From Lentisphaera profundi (GTDB taxonomy: Bacteria > Verrucomicrobiota > Lentisphaeria > Lentisphaerales > Lentisphaeraceae), in assembly GCF_028728065.1 (NCBI RefSeq), contig NZ_CP117812.1, forward strand, positions 1,612,001 through 1,676,000: a stretch of 64,000 bases of DNA, written 5' to 3'. The notes under the pieces are model-generated. The model saw nothing but the letters and a program-made list of their open reading frames with translations. It was not told where the DNA came from and ran no database searches. Both the position numbers and the translations under genes were made by a program. Numbering within the stretch: the first letter of the stretch is position 1; each line of letters starts with the position of its first letter. Positions 20,201 to 27,180 of the stretch are shown here, piece by piece.

Positions 20201-23200
20201 CTGAAACGTCGATCTTTGATGTCGCATCAATGACGATCTCACTCGCTTTTATATTAAGCTTGTGTTCCTCTGTCCCACTTGTAATGCCTGAGTAAAGTAT
20301 GGCGCCATTTTTAAGTTCGAGCTTGCCACCAAGAGTGAGACTATCCACTACTAAGTATGCATTGCTACCATTGATAATTAAATCTTCTTCCAGCTCTAGG
20401 TTTGAAAGTTCAAGACGACTATTATTACCAATTAAACTAAGGCTTTTAAGTGAAGATAAATTTGCTATCTTTACATTTGTTCCGTTGCTAATCACTAATT
20501 CGGAAGAATTGATTTTAGTCGTTCCTTCAAATGAGAAAGCGCCGCCCTCTTTTATCTCAAAACTTACATCAAACGTAGCTGGATCATCACTTAGATCATC
20601 TTTATCACCAAAGTAAATTGGTGTTGTAGCTCCACCTAAATTATCATTATCGAACTTTAAAACTGGCACTTCATTTAATTGTGATAAAAAGACTGTGCCC
20701 ACACCACCTGCTGCGCCAGTTCCACCGGCTGCAGTAACATTATCAAAGCTAAAATCACCTGATTCATAATAAACAGCAATACGGCCACCACCGCCGCCAC
20801 CTTCATAGCGAGCATACGCTCCATGAGAGCGAATTTGACCCGGTATTCCACTATGTGTTAGTTCTCCAATGTTGAGTTGAATACCACCACCAGATCCACC
20901 GCCATAGCCACTGTTACCACCTTGTGCACCATTTGCTAAAATCTGTCCATCAAGTATTAGTTTATCAGCTTCTAAACGGACTAAACCACCTCCGGAACCA
21001 CCATAATTATTTTGAGGTCCTGCACCAGATCCTAATTCATTAGGGTTACGAAAATCACCATAGACTTCATTAGTAATATAAGAACCATGACGTTCTGCTA
21101 CACCACCGTAACTACCTCCGCTATAGTAATATGCCGCACCTGTGGTTGTCGGTCCTTCTGAACTATAAGTATAACCTCGGGGATAACCACGACCTGAAAC
21201 GTCGATCTTGGATGTCGCATCAATGACGACTTCACCTGCTTTTATATTAAGCTTGTGTTCCTCTGTCCCACTTGTAATGCCTGAGTAAAGTATGGCGCCA
21301 TTTTTAAGTTCGAGCTTGCCACGGATATCTAAGTTGTCTACAACTAGGTAAGTATCGACTCCATCCAGCGTAAGGTTCTCTAATTGACCGAAATTCTTTA
21401 TGTCAATTCTTGATGAGCCATTAAGAACCACTTCATCCGTTTGTATCACTGTCTCACCTACAAAAGAGGCGTATGACTTCTCTTGAATTTGTAAATCTAC
21501 TTCAAACTCAGCTGGATCATCTGTAAGGTCTTCTTTGTTTCCAAAGTAAATGGGCGTTGTTGCTCCACCTAAATTATCATTATCGAACTTAAGGATTGGC
21601 ACTTCATTTAATTGTGATAAAAAGACTGTACCCACTCCACCTGCGGCTCCAGTACCACCAGCTGCAGTAACATTATCAAATGTGAAATCACCTGATTCAT
21701 AATAAACAGCAATACGGCCACCACCGCCGCCACCTTCATAGCGAGCATACGCTCCATGAGAGCGAATTTGACCCGGTATTCCACTATGTGTTAGTTCTCC
21801 AATGTTGAGTTGAATACCACCACCAGATCCACCGCCATAGCCACTGTTACCACCTTGTGCACCATTTGCTAAAATCTGTCCATCAAGTATAAGCTTATCC
21901 GCTTCAAGGCGTATTAAACCACCACCTGCTCCGCCATAATTATTTTGAGGTCCTGCACCAGATCCTAATTCATTAGGGTTACGAAAATCACCATAGACTT
22001 CATTAGTAATATAAGAACCATGACGTTCTGCTACACCACCGTAACTACCTCCGCTATAGTAATATGCCGCACCTGTGGTTGTCGGTCCTTCTGAACTATA
22101 AGTATAACCTCGGGGATAACCACGACCTGAAACGTCGATCTTGGATGTCGCATCAATGACGACTTCACCTGCTTTTATATTGAGACTATGCTCTTCTGTC
22201 CCACTTGTAATGCCTGAGTAAAGTATGGCTCCATTTTTAAGTTCGAGCTTGCCACGGATATCTAAGTTGTCTACAACTAGGTAAGTATCGACTCCATCCA
22301 GCGTAAGGTTCTCTAATTGACCGAAATTCTTTATGTCAATTCTTGATGAGCCATTAAGAACCACTTCATCCGTTTGTATCACTGTCTCACCTACAAAAGA
22401 GGCGTATGACTTCTCTTGAATTTGTAAATCTACTTCAAACTCAGCTGGATCATCTGTAAGGTCTTCTTTGTTTCCAAAGTAAATGGGCGTTGTTGCTCCA
22501 CCTAAATTATCATTATCGAACTTAAGGATTGGCACTTCATTTAATTGTGATAAAAAGACTGTACCCACTCCACCTGCGGCTCCAGTACCACCAGCTGCAG
22601 TAACATTATCAAATGTGAAATCACCTGATTCATAATAAACAGCAATACGGCCACCACCGCCGCCACCTTCATAGCGAGCATACGCTCCATGAGAGCGAAT
22701 TTGACCCGGTATTCCACTATGTGTTAGTTCTCCAATGTTGAGTTGAATACCACCACCAGATCCACCGCCATAGCCACTGTTACCACCTTGTGCACCATTT
22801 GCTAAAATCTGTCCATCAAGTATAAGCTTATCCGCTTCAAGGCGTATTAAACCACCACCTGCTCCGCCATAATTATTTTGAGGTCCTGCACCAGATCCTA
22901 ATTCATTAGGGTTACGAAAATCACCATAGACTTCATTTGTAATATAAGAACCATGACGTTCTGCTACACCACCGTAACTACCTCCGCTATAGTAATATGC
23001 CGCACCTGTGGTTGTCGGTCCTTCTGGACTGTACGTGTAACCTTTTGGGTAACCACGACCTGAAACGTCGATCTTTGATGTCGCATCAATGACGATCTCA
23101 CTCGCTTTTATATTAAGCTTGTGTTCCTCTGTACCACTTGTAATGCCTGAGTAAAGTATGGCTCCATTTTTAAGCTCGAGCTTTCCGCGAATATCCAAAT

Positions 23201-24284
23201 TATCGATAACAAGATAAGTACTAGCTCCATCGAGTGTAAGATTTTCTAGTTGATCAAAGTTTTTTAAATTGATACTTGAAGACCCATTAAGAACCACTTC
23301 ATCTGTTTGTATCACTGTATTACCTACAAAAGAGGCGTATGACTTCTCTTGAATTTGTAAATCTACTTCAAACTCAGCTGGATCATCTGTAAGGTCTTCT
23401 TTATCACCAAAATAGATCGGCGTTGTAGCTCCACCTAAATTATCATTATCAAACTTTAAAGTTGGCACTTCGTTTAACTGAGATAAGAAAACTGTACCCA
23501 CTCCACCTACTGCTCCCGTACCACCGGCTGCTGTCACATTATCAAATGTGAAATCACCTGATTCATAATAAACAGCAATACGACCACCGCCGCCTCCACC
23601 TTCGTAGCGAGCGTAAGCTCCATGAGAGCGAATTTGACCTGGTATCCCACTATGTGTTAGTTCTCCAATGTTGAGTTGAATACCACCACCAGATCCACCA
23701 CCATAATAGCTATGACCCTGAGACCCATTTGCTAAAATCTGACCATCAAGAATTAATTTATTAGCTTCTAAACGGACTAAACCACCGCCGGACCCGCCAT
23801 AATTACCTGACAGACCTGCTCCTGAACCCAATTCATTAGGGTTACGGAAATCACCATAAACTTCATTAGTAACTGCAGTACTTTGACGGTCACCGTATCC
23901 ACCATAAGATCCACCTGAATAACTTGCAGACGCTCCTGATGTTGTTGGTCCTTCTGAACTGTAAGTATAACCTCGGGGATAACCACGACCTGAAACGTCG
24001 ATCTTGGATGTCGCGTCGATATTTATTTCTGTCACTACATTCAAGAATAACTTAAATTCACTAGTGGAACTTGTCGTGGAATGATTTAATACAGCCCCAT
24101 TACGAAGAACTAGAGAATTAAATGTATGCTCACCATCAATGGTGACAGTCGTCCCATCGATGACAAGGTCGGCATTCTCATGAGACAAGTCTTCAGCTGT
24201 AATGTGAGTCGTTGTATTAAGAACTGTTTGTCCACACAGAACGGAGCCGATAAAAAAAAGGCCGCTTATAAGTAATTTTTTCAT
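11280..24284 (-). CDS. 4334-aa secreted protein: Gly-rich tandem repeats, alpha/alpha toroid, OmpL47-like repeats
   Basis: I chose the start MKKLLISGLFFIGSVL, which gives a clean signal peptide, follows an AGGGGAG ribosome site and overlaps the end of the upstream 909-aa gene; an 18-codon longer form would run deeper into that gene. Six Gly-rich repeats (about residues 75-1860) carry motifs such as GGGSGGGIQLNIGEL and GGGGGGRIAVYYESG. Then come Ig/PKD-like segments, an alpha/alpha toroid resembling prenyltransferase/squalene-cyclase barrels (about 2245-2575, with NGSWSG, SDGGFGY and ADGSWSGG), CARDB-like beta domains (about 2600-3120), eight OmpL47-like repeats (about 3125-3800, each with a D-x-x-SG motif), and a C-terminal region with an acidic/His-Lys stretch and beta-helix-like strands. 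Most likely a very large surface or extracellular structural protein; no catalytic residues identified. The toroid also occurs in the upstream gene, so the two probably share a role. Confidence 0.85.
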   Translation of the reverse strand: MKKLLISGLFFIGSVLCGQTVLNTTTHITAEDLSHENADLVIDGTTVTIDGEHTFNSLVLRNGAVLNHSTTSSTSEFKLFLNVVTEINIDATSKIDVSGRGYPRGYTYSSEGPTTSGASASYSGGSYGGYGDRQSTAVTNEVYGDFRNPNELGSGAGLSGNYGGSGGGLVRLEANKLILDGQILANGSQGHSYYGGGSGGGIQLNIGELTHSGIPGQIRSHGAYARYEGGGGGGRIAVYYESGDFTFDNVTAAGGTGAVGGVGTVFLSQLNEVPTLKFDNDNLGGATTPIYFGDKEDLTDDPAEFEVDLQIQEKSYASFVGNTVIQTDEVVLNGSSSINLKNFDQLENLTLDGASTYLVIDNLDIRGKLELKNGAILYSGITSGTEEHKLNIKASEIVIDATSKIDVSGRGYPKGYTYSPEGPTTTGAAYYYSGGSYGGVAERHGSYITNEVYGDFRNPNELGSGAGPQNNYGGAGGGLIRLEADKLILDGQILANGAQGGNSGYGGGSGGGIQLNIGELTHSGIPGQIRSHGAYARYEGGGGGGRIAVYYESGDFTFDNVTAAGGTGAAGGVGTVFLSQLNEVPILKFDNDNLGGATTPIYFGNKEDLTDDPAEFEVDLQIQEKSYASFVGETVIQTDEVVLNGSSRIDIKNFGQLENLTLDGVDTYLVVDNLDIRGKLELKNGAILYSGITSGTEEHSLNIKAGEVVIDATSKIDVSGRGYPRGYTYSSEGPTTTGAAYYYSGGSYGGVAERHGSYITNEVYGDFRNPNELGSGAGPQNNYGGAGGGLIRLEADKLILDGQILANGAQGGNSGYGGGSGGGIQLNIGELTHSGIPGQIRSHGAYARYEGGGGGGRIAVYYESGDFTFDNVTAAGGTGAAGGVGTVFLSQLNEVPILKFDNDNLGGATTPIYFGNKEDLTDDPAEFEVDLQIQEKSYASFVGETVIQTDEVVLNGSSRIDIKNFGQLENLTLDGVDTYLVVDNLDIRGKLELKNGAILYSGITSGTEEHKLNIKAGEVVIDATSKIDVSGRGYPRGYTYSSEGPTTTGAAYYYSGGSYGGVAERHGSYITNEVYGDFRNPNELGSGAGPQNNYGGSGGGLVRLEADKLILDGQILANGAQGGNSGYGGGSGGGIQLNIGELTHSGIPGQIRSHGAYARYEGGGGGGRIAVYYESGDFSFDNVTAAGGTGAAGGVGTVFLSQLNEVPVLKFDNDNLGGATTPIYFGDKDDLSDDPATFDVSFEIKEGGAFSFEGTTKINSSELVISNGTNVKIANLSSLKSLSLIGNNSRLELSNLELEEDLIINGSNAYLVVDSLTLGGKLELKNGAILYSGITSGTEEHKLNIKASEIVIDATSKIDVSGRGYPKGYTYSPEGPTTTGAAYYYSGGSYGGVAERHGSYITNEVYGDFRNPNELGSGAGPQNNYGGAGGGLIRLEADKLILDGQILANGAQGGNSGYGGGSGGGIQLNIGELTHSGIPGQIRSHGAYARYEGGGGGGRIAVYYESGDFTFDNVTAAGGTGAAGGVGTVFLSQLNEVPVLKFDNDNLGGATTPIYFGDKDDLSDDPATFDVSFEIKEGGAFSFEGTTKINSSELVISNGTNVKIANLSSLKSLSLIGNNSRLELSNLELEEDLIINGSNAYLVVDSLTLGGKLELKNGAILYSGITSGTEEHKLNIKASEIVIDATSKIDVSGRGYPKGYTYSPEGPTTTGAAYYYSGGSYGGVAERHGSYITNEVYGDFRNPNELGSGAGPQNNYGGAGGGLIRLEADKLILDGQILANGAQGGNSGYGGGSGGGVYLNIGELSHSGIPGQIRAHGAYARYEGGGGGGRIAVYYESGDFTFDNVTAAGGTGAAGGAGTVYYADKSWRDGVGSLIIDNNGSNAAATPLFTHSESLGERVVSSLSSDQNTLGFDVDSSTELKPMNIAQGNYGLSSLWLQPDINKDNIYQITGSTRNTVTVADYKNTFSSSTTVGGIARGVVVFKDVIVKNYGKIESPEALVLLGGQLLEINNGQWIGPSSTLAGDNHLKDTEHKINPGVAPEQATIIGQGRQFGVEGIISGYKQAGTGVWINGEMVLPPSDSEYFEFSYDFGQPGTYTLEITIRDEFGNTSSSLSYNMEVVEFKGVNTMPSRFARPETEVTLWGNVNRGEALEYAVDYSWSFENSANISVEFIDSASGTVSSTRNIPLRARFTLLNDSNSERVFASLTINSGGILKSSTTYVDVVSVQDSSSDTALEAQEIDRKIAIEKGLYNLYLRQSSNGSWSGQAATGGSLWAFFNNGHTLDKNADEDIYRPWVEKGLNNLLSRSTSIQLGSTSQGSTDFNGNGRGIRFEADSGYINGISMAAVVSSGTPNYIIDHSHLGVSTLSEVVQDGADYLANELARKGGWAYSFGSSHVDMSINSWNYVGLEGAMLYGAEIPEWVQGACENFLLRTNRSDGGFGYTSSSWIHPPSTSGAGLTGLTLVSYRGRVPGIDVGALKLKSNRFFGSNWRGLNGVGSPYHMWTVTRSLRMANVTNLNSPSGLFDWQRNVSLPNATQEGYWPYLIRTQRADGSWSGGAWLDGSSILGTAFMTLVLSEGVIGEQKLIKNVEVTSNIPKSDKLSLISSSFGTTSPIIKDQGSSYDLTWKLGDIPEGVTYDISYEQYVDDLVAGEERRLQNSVKVSYSTANSLPKTLEEGSLDLKVKDSLYGVSIDAAQDSYEPGAEITYTGNVFLPKGQHFHILKNPIDGNYTFGEEGAAGANWMSIDFNLTNETLRDYVNISVRSAITEQALAQQSFIQLGAAGELAIEASSLLELKLELLESPEGLYPEIENLLVYFNNSAAKVQVSLYDAEDQKVAELQSFDLLDSDYGTSRDFNGEWDSGSSPLAVYTVKATIVENSLEGLQDSDQFSIGPNPYLASVTSAVSTGRTRYFSNSSVSIRSQVYNNNKNLTFENLSVTVTVLGIEGEPLKEFTYSIPAIVAEDKDVEDLTWNTGDNTPGQYSISQVVSIESTGQIVATNSFEIVSDLDLGNALSGLIKASPKLLEPGKAFAIDWSVNNTGNVDITSLPVRIRVLAKASPQGTEKWSHTATVSSLEVNASHKQLIDQVFTYGYASGDYLVILEAAQDGTNYEAIALSSIKVAISDDVPPVTVDDFEFRGQWIKVDQDISLTATDDDSGVKETRFKIADGELTLGNSFSINEEGQTTIIYYSIDNAENVELEKTFTVQLDKTKPNITHASLSHTWLNTDLSLSPSASDELSGLASFLVKLGLNGEFVPVGTLKFTESGTSLVQLKATDNAGNVTTKAFEIKIDKIKPILNHNYAYAGQWHNQAANITSTAIDSHSGINEHWYKLGDADKVLASNLELGEGIHSLVFGASDKAGNEDTLTLQVKIDLEAPVTNHDFASELAWLNSNQLISLSAIDDLSGVGSYHYTLNDNDVALGNSIAVIAEGTNTITFYALDNSGNQEAAQTLTLQLDKSNPVTSHDFLKHDQWIAVDPQITLSAIDTLSGIANTTWTLGDTITESNSITVSEEGVSTINFRSSDIAGNTEADKTIIVKLDKSAPTITHNYTALNWLNTAQNIAFQTVDTHSGLDSYSYSINGLDLISNIATFGLGVSGEYNITLNAKDKVGNSSSKTFTAKVDLTNPTINHAYQFDDIWVNSDINFNFSATDAHSGISESWHQFAAQEVVASNNVSLSEPGEYALTLHSKDNAGNTSSTSLTLKLDKQAPVSLQDYTNEGLWANQDVIINLTATDDLSGVASTSWTHDEVLTRSNIITVSTEGVSSVTFRSIDVAGNTEADQTVQIKLDKTKPAITATSLQDSELLGTSAITATMSDALSGLDLESITLSIDGDEQVYSFENGLLSFTPEYELLDGNHVIVITVKDIAGNLQSLTWNHLVQNTFYIHANGQDQKSKVSGDEHVIQGEVHSNDEFEVKGHDQVIHGPVSVVGKVKIDKHAIIDNLINPAEIKDINLCNLDKINPDGHHEEDPDDPTDLGLVGGHFDVDTSSKSYDFDKGSTDAHVHEYDEKYDVFGVDAFAFNESKLHEITEDIKDPKQKFKLIVVNGELSTGARYAVNSTYNANDDTSFTASIDQQVFTLEGTEGTSKLSQLGIYFPLDALQNDGLHKTETGLVRSNTPGSNGEWRNGALTVQAVAINDDGSDAFTLGTHGAATEGLLWEVTIFWHYDEKDDHKDDDKHKDKHKDKHKEKKENLSYQIDGLQYFEIFEDLHVHGKDAILEDGIYFVDGKVKINAAVQAKVTIIATGKIEVSSKDQVLEAYHPSGILFHSAEEVKISSNEAFFTGKICAEEKVHISGKKNSFQRKGAIGGIKADKIEITGSEHYFGNDKLNGEGN
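11721..11756 (-). repeat. 12-bp tandem microrepeat encoding His-Lys-Asp residues
   Basis: Three consecutive copies of the 12-bp unit CTTATGTTTATC (plus-strand reading) encode the HKDKHKDKHK stretch near the C terminus of the 4334-aa protein. Flanking degenerate copies extend the charged tract. The unit is a multiple of three, so changes in copy number keep the reading frame. The tract could bind divalent metal through its His and Asp residues, but that is only a suggestion. Confidence 0.8.
18690..24090 (-). repeat. Six-copy coding tandem repeat, periods 933 and 993 bp
   Basis: A shared anchor (GATTCATAATAAACAGCAAT on the plus strand) occurs at 18775, 19768, 20761, 21694, 22627 and 23560. The spacings are exactly 993, 993, 933, 933 and 933 bp, that is 331 and 311 codons. 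Each unit carries one Gly-rich module (GRGYP-GYTYS, GGSYGG, NPNELGSGAG, GGGGGGRIAVYY) plus a linker. The 933-bp units use a linker with SYASFVG and VVLNGSS; the two 993-bp units use a longer linker with AFSFEGTTKINSS. The two 993-bp units look identical over long stretches, which indicates recent duplication or gene conversion. The outermost copy (near 23.5-24.0 kb) is the most divergent. Confidence 0.95.
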
Positions 24285-24286
24285 AA

Positions 24287-27016
24287 TCATTCTCCCCTCA
24301 AGTAAATTTCGTGAGTTCCGATAAGCTTCCCTTGCCATTTTCCGGTCTCAGTTTGGTCTTCTAAAACTTGGTAAAACTCCAGTACAGTCACGGAAGTTTG
24401 ATTAGCACTAAGCACTCCACCGCGAGGAGTGTAGGTAAAATTAAGTTCTTCATTAAAAACTGTGAGCAGACGTATTTGAGGGTTTTGCTGTTGAAACATA
24501 TTCATCGGTGAGTCTTCACCTCCGCCTAATGTCCCATAGGGAACATAGACAGCCACTCGAGTACCATCTGGAACTTGTTGCCCGAGAATATTTAAAACTT
24601 CTTTAGACTTAAGTGCTAGTGACACTTCTGCAGAATCGACAATGACTTCTTTAGGGTCTTGACTAATCGCTTGAACTTTATAAGGCAGGGTCAAATCACC
24701 CTCTCCACCCGAAGCTGATAACTTTAACTCAGTTTTTATACGTGCACGGCCAAGGGGAGAAACCTCCGCTGGGAGTAGTTTATTACTCACCGTAAGATCA
24801 AAGGGAGCAACTAAAGAAAACTTGGCTTTGCCTTCGTAATTCAATTCACCATTACTTGCTTGAACTATAACTGTGTACTCACCACCTTGATCAAATTCAC
24901 CCGCAATTTTTTCATTAAGGTAAACGGTTCTTGACATTTGTGTCGCTAATAAATCCACATTCATTTCTTTAATAGATTTGAGTACTTCATTGCTCTGAGA
25001 ATCCTCTACTTTCCATAAAAGAGACCATTGCGAGTTTATATTCGAAGCATTAGCTAATGTAAGTTGAATCTCGATAGGTTGGATATTACCACCCTCTATC
25101 AACGTTTTAGAGAGGTAAGGTGTTAGTTTGCGAAGACCGATGCTCGACTTAAGTTCGAAGTTCGCTTCTGCTGTATCTAACAAAGTATCGTCTTCTTGTG
25201 AACGAAAGTAGGCAATAACTTTATAATCCCCTGCTGGTGCTGTACTCGTATTCCATTGATATTTCCCTGTAACTGACATGCTCACAGGCTGAGCCTGAAA
25301 AGAACTATCAATATTTTTTACAATAAGATCTATATCGGCATTTTGATGTGATGTCGCCACTGTAAATACCATATTTTCGTAAGCCGCTGCTGGCGGATCT
25401 ACTTCTAGTCCTTCATTAAGCTTTTTGGCGATAACCGCAACATCTGCTCCAATGACTGTTAAGCTCGTATTCGCAGCATTATTATCTTCATAAGATTCAT
25501 CGACTGCGTTTAGGTCATCTACAACTAAACTGATCTGATGTTCACCCGAAAGAGGCTTCCATGGCAGTGTAATTGTCCTTATTTCACCTGGCTTGATAGA
25601 AGTTACTTGTTGCTGAGCTAAAAGCTCTGCACCATCTTTTAACTCAAAACGAAATACACCTGAATTTTGATTTCCAATATTTGCTATATTCATAGAAATA
25701 TTTAGTAGTGAGTTTTCAAGTAAAAGTAGGTTGCCATCGCTACCATGCCCATTAAAACTCAAACTAGATGAATCAACATATAAATCAGGGCCATCTACCT
25801 GTACCGGATCATTTAAGCCCTGGATATTCAGCTTATACGCAATGATATTGTTATTAAATTCAGACTCAGGAATCACTTTATCTTCATTCACCACAATAAA
25901 GTAAGTTGGATTGAACTGCATACCCTCTGTCTCTAATGTGTATTGTGCTCTCACTGACTTTCCAGGGAGTAAGGAACTTAGTGTTTGAGTCTCCAGTAAT
26001 TCTGCACCTTGTCTTGGGTCTCCTAAGTAAAAATTGACCTTTGCCGTATCAGCATAAACATCACCTAAATTAAAAATTAATACGCTTAAATTAACATTAT
26101 CTCCTACAATAACTGATGACTTATCTATACTAATCCCCTGCTTAAGTAGGGCCAAGTCTGCAATATTTGTTGTGTCGGGGATATCCATCAAACCCAGCAC
26201 ACCTAGCACCAAACTTGTCGTATAAACTTTTTCTTCAGGCTTATCTGACCAGGAACCATCCTCGGCTTGAGAATTAAGGAGAAGTTTATAAGTATTGATC
26301 AATAGAGATGGCTGCTCAAAGCTCGCTAAAGCCTTATATACTTCTGCAGTAGTTTTCAACTCCTCTTTTGTGTTAGGCAGAGCATAATGTCCATTACTTC
26401 TGATATTCGATTTTAATAAATCCACAATGTCATTCATCAATTGTGTAAGAGCGAGTGATCCTAAGCCTTGCTTATCCAATCTACGTAAAACTTGTAATAC
26501 TCTAGCACTTAATTCTAGCTTACTGACCGAAGCTTCATTTGAAAGGTTCCAGTAACCGCTTTCTAATTGTGCACTAACTAAATATTTAAGAACAAGATCT
26601 CCATCAACTAGAGTCTCACCATGATCTAAAAGGGTATTAATTACGATTAATGTATCTAAAGGGTTACTTTGCTTAGCCGCACTCGCTCCCCACGCGCCAT
26701 CCAGGTTTTTCAAAGAATTGATTTGTTGCGTACCACCATCATTAATAAGCGTTATTAGCGCAGAGTATATACTAATACTTTTAGCATTTTTTAAACTTTC
26801 TATATTTAATAAAGATCGCTGTAAGGACAACTCTTCTTTAGCTCCTTTATGAAGATGTAAATACTCAAGTACTTTTAAGGTGTCTATAAACTCACGTTCT
26901 GAATCTGAACTCCATAAACCATATTCATTTTGTTTATCTAAAATAAAATCAAGCCCTTTCTCAAGATCTGCAAACAATGGTATAACAAACATAAAAAATA
27001 TAATAAAAAATCTCAA
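24287..27016 (-). CDS. Secreted alpha/alpha-toroid plus CARDB-domain protein (909 aa)
   Basis: Translation probably starts at a TTG preceded by AGGGGGG, giving a signal peptide (MRFFIIFFMFVIPLFA). Residues about 18-320 form repeated helical motifs ending in GxW (NEYGLWSSD, LDGAWGAS, LESGYWNLS, AEDGSWSDK), typical of alpha/alpha toroids such as terpene cyclase or prenyltransferase barrels and complement thioester domains; no DxDD or DxD-rich catalytic motif is obvious. Two CARDB-like beta sandwiches follow (about 325-405 and 440-525, with ESEFNNN and ESYEDNN), then further Ig-like segments. The stop codon overlaps the ribosome-site region of the 4334-aa gene, so the two are co-translated. Most likely a cell-surface or extracellular adhesive protein; CARDB domains are usually found in adhesion proteins. 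The function of the toroid is unknown here. Confidence 0.8.
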   Translation of the reverse strand: MRFFIIFFMFVIPLFADLEKGLDFILDKQNEYGLWSSDSEREFIDTLKVLEYLHLHKGAKEELSLQRSLLNIESLKNAKSISIYSALITLINDGGTQQINSLKNLDGAWGASAAKQSNPLDTLIVINTLLDHGETLVDGDLVLKYLVSAQLESGYWNLSNEASVSKLELSARVLQVLRRLDKQGLGSLALTQLMNDIVDLLKSNIRSNGHYALPNTKEELKTTAEVYKALASFEQPSLLINTYKLLLNSQAEDGSWSDKPEEKVYTTSLVLGVLGLMDIPDTTNIADLALLKQGISIDKSSVIVGDNVNLSVLIFNLGDVYADTAKVNFYLGDPRQGAELLETQTLSSLLPGKSVRAQYTLETEGMQFNPTYFIVVNEDKVIPESEFNNNIIAYKLNIQGLNDPVQVDGPDLYVDSSSLSFNGHGSDGNLLLLENSLLNISMNIANIGNQNSGVFRFELKDGAELLAQQQVTSIKPGEIRTITLPWKPLSGEHQISLVVDDLNAVDESYEDNNAANTSLTVIGADVAVIAKKLNEGLEVDPPAAAYENMVFTVATSHQNADIDLIVKNIDSSFQAQPVSMSVTGKYQWNTSTAPAGDYKVIAYFRSQEDDTLLDTAEANFELKSSIGLRKLTPYLSKTLIEGGNIQPIEIQLTLANASNINSQWSLLWKVEDSQSNEVLKSIKEMNVDLLATQMSRTVYLNEKIAGEFDQGGEYTVIVQASNGELNYEGKAKFSLVAPFDLTVSNKLLPAEVSPLGRARIKTELKLSASGGEGDLTLPYKVQAISQDPKEVIVDSAEVSLALKSKEVLNILGQQVPDGTRVAVYVPYGTLGGGEDSPMNMFQQQNPQIRLLTVFNEELNFTYTPRGGVLSANQTSVTVLEFYQVLEDQTETGKWQGKLIGTHEIYLRGE

Positions 27017-27054
27017 CTGATACCCCCCTCTATATAATCCCTATAAACATAACC

Positions 27055-27086
27055 AAGGCACCCATATGCCTTAAATTACAAAGGCA
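27055..27086 (-). promoter_or_regulatory. Inverted repeat AAGGCA-N6-TGCCTT with a third half-site
   Basis: Between gspE and the 909-aa gene, the plus strand reads AAGGCA (27055-27060), six bases, TGCCTT (27067-27072), eight bases, AAGGCA (27081-27086). It sits about 40-70 bp upstream of the TTG start. The symmetry suits an operator for a dimeric regulator. There is no T-tract, so a rho-independent terminator for the secretion operon is less likely. No factor can be named from the sequence. Confidence 0.35.
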
Positions 27087-27180
27087 CAAAAATATACTAA
27101 ATGGTATATCATACAAGATGGATAATATTAAAATTAGATTAACTAACCCATCGCATCATTTCATATCAACTGAATGACAA

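Noticed and set aside
19306-20616. Two identical 105-codon plus-strand ORFs 993 bp apart
   Set aside because: They are antisense shadows of the repeat; identity only reflects duplication of the coding strand.
18690-24090. CRISPR-like or satellite array
   Set aside because: The repeats are long, in frame and encode one continuous Gly-rich protein; spacer structure is absent.
24285-24338. N-terminal extension of the 4334-aa protein by 18 codons
   Set aside because: It would lie inside the upstream gene and hide the signal peptide; the ribosome site favours the inner ATG.
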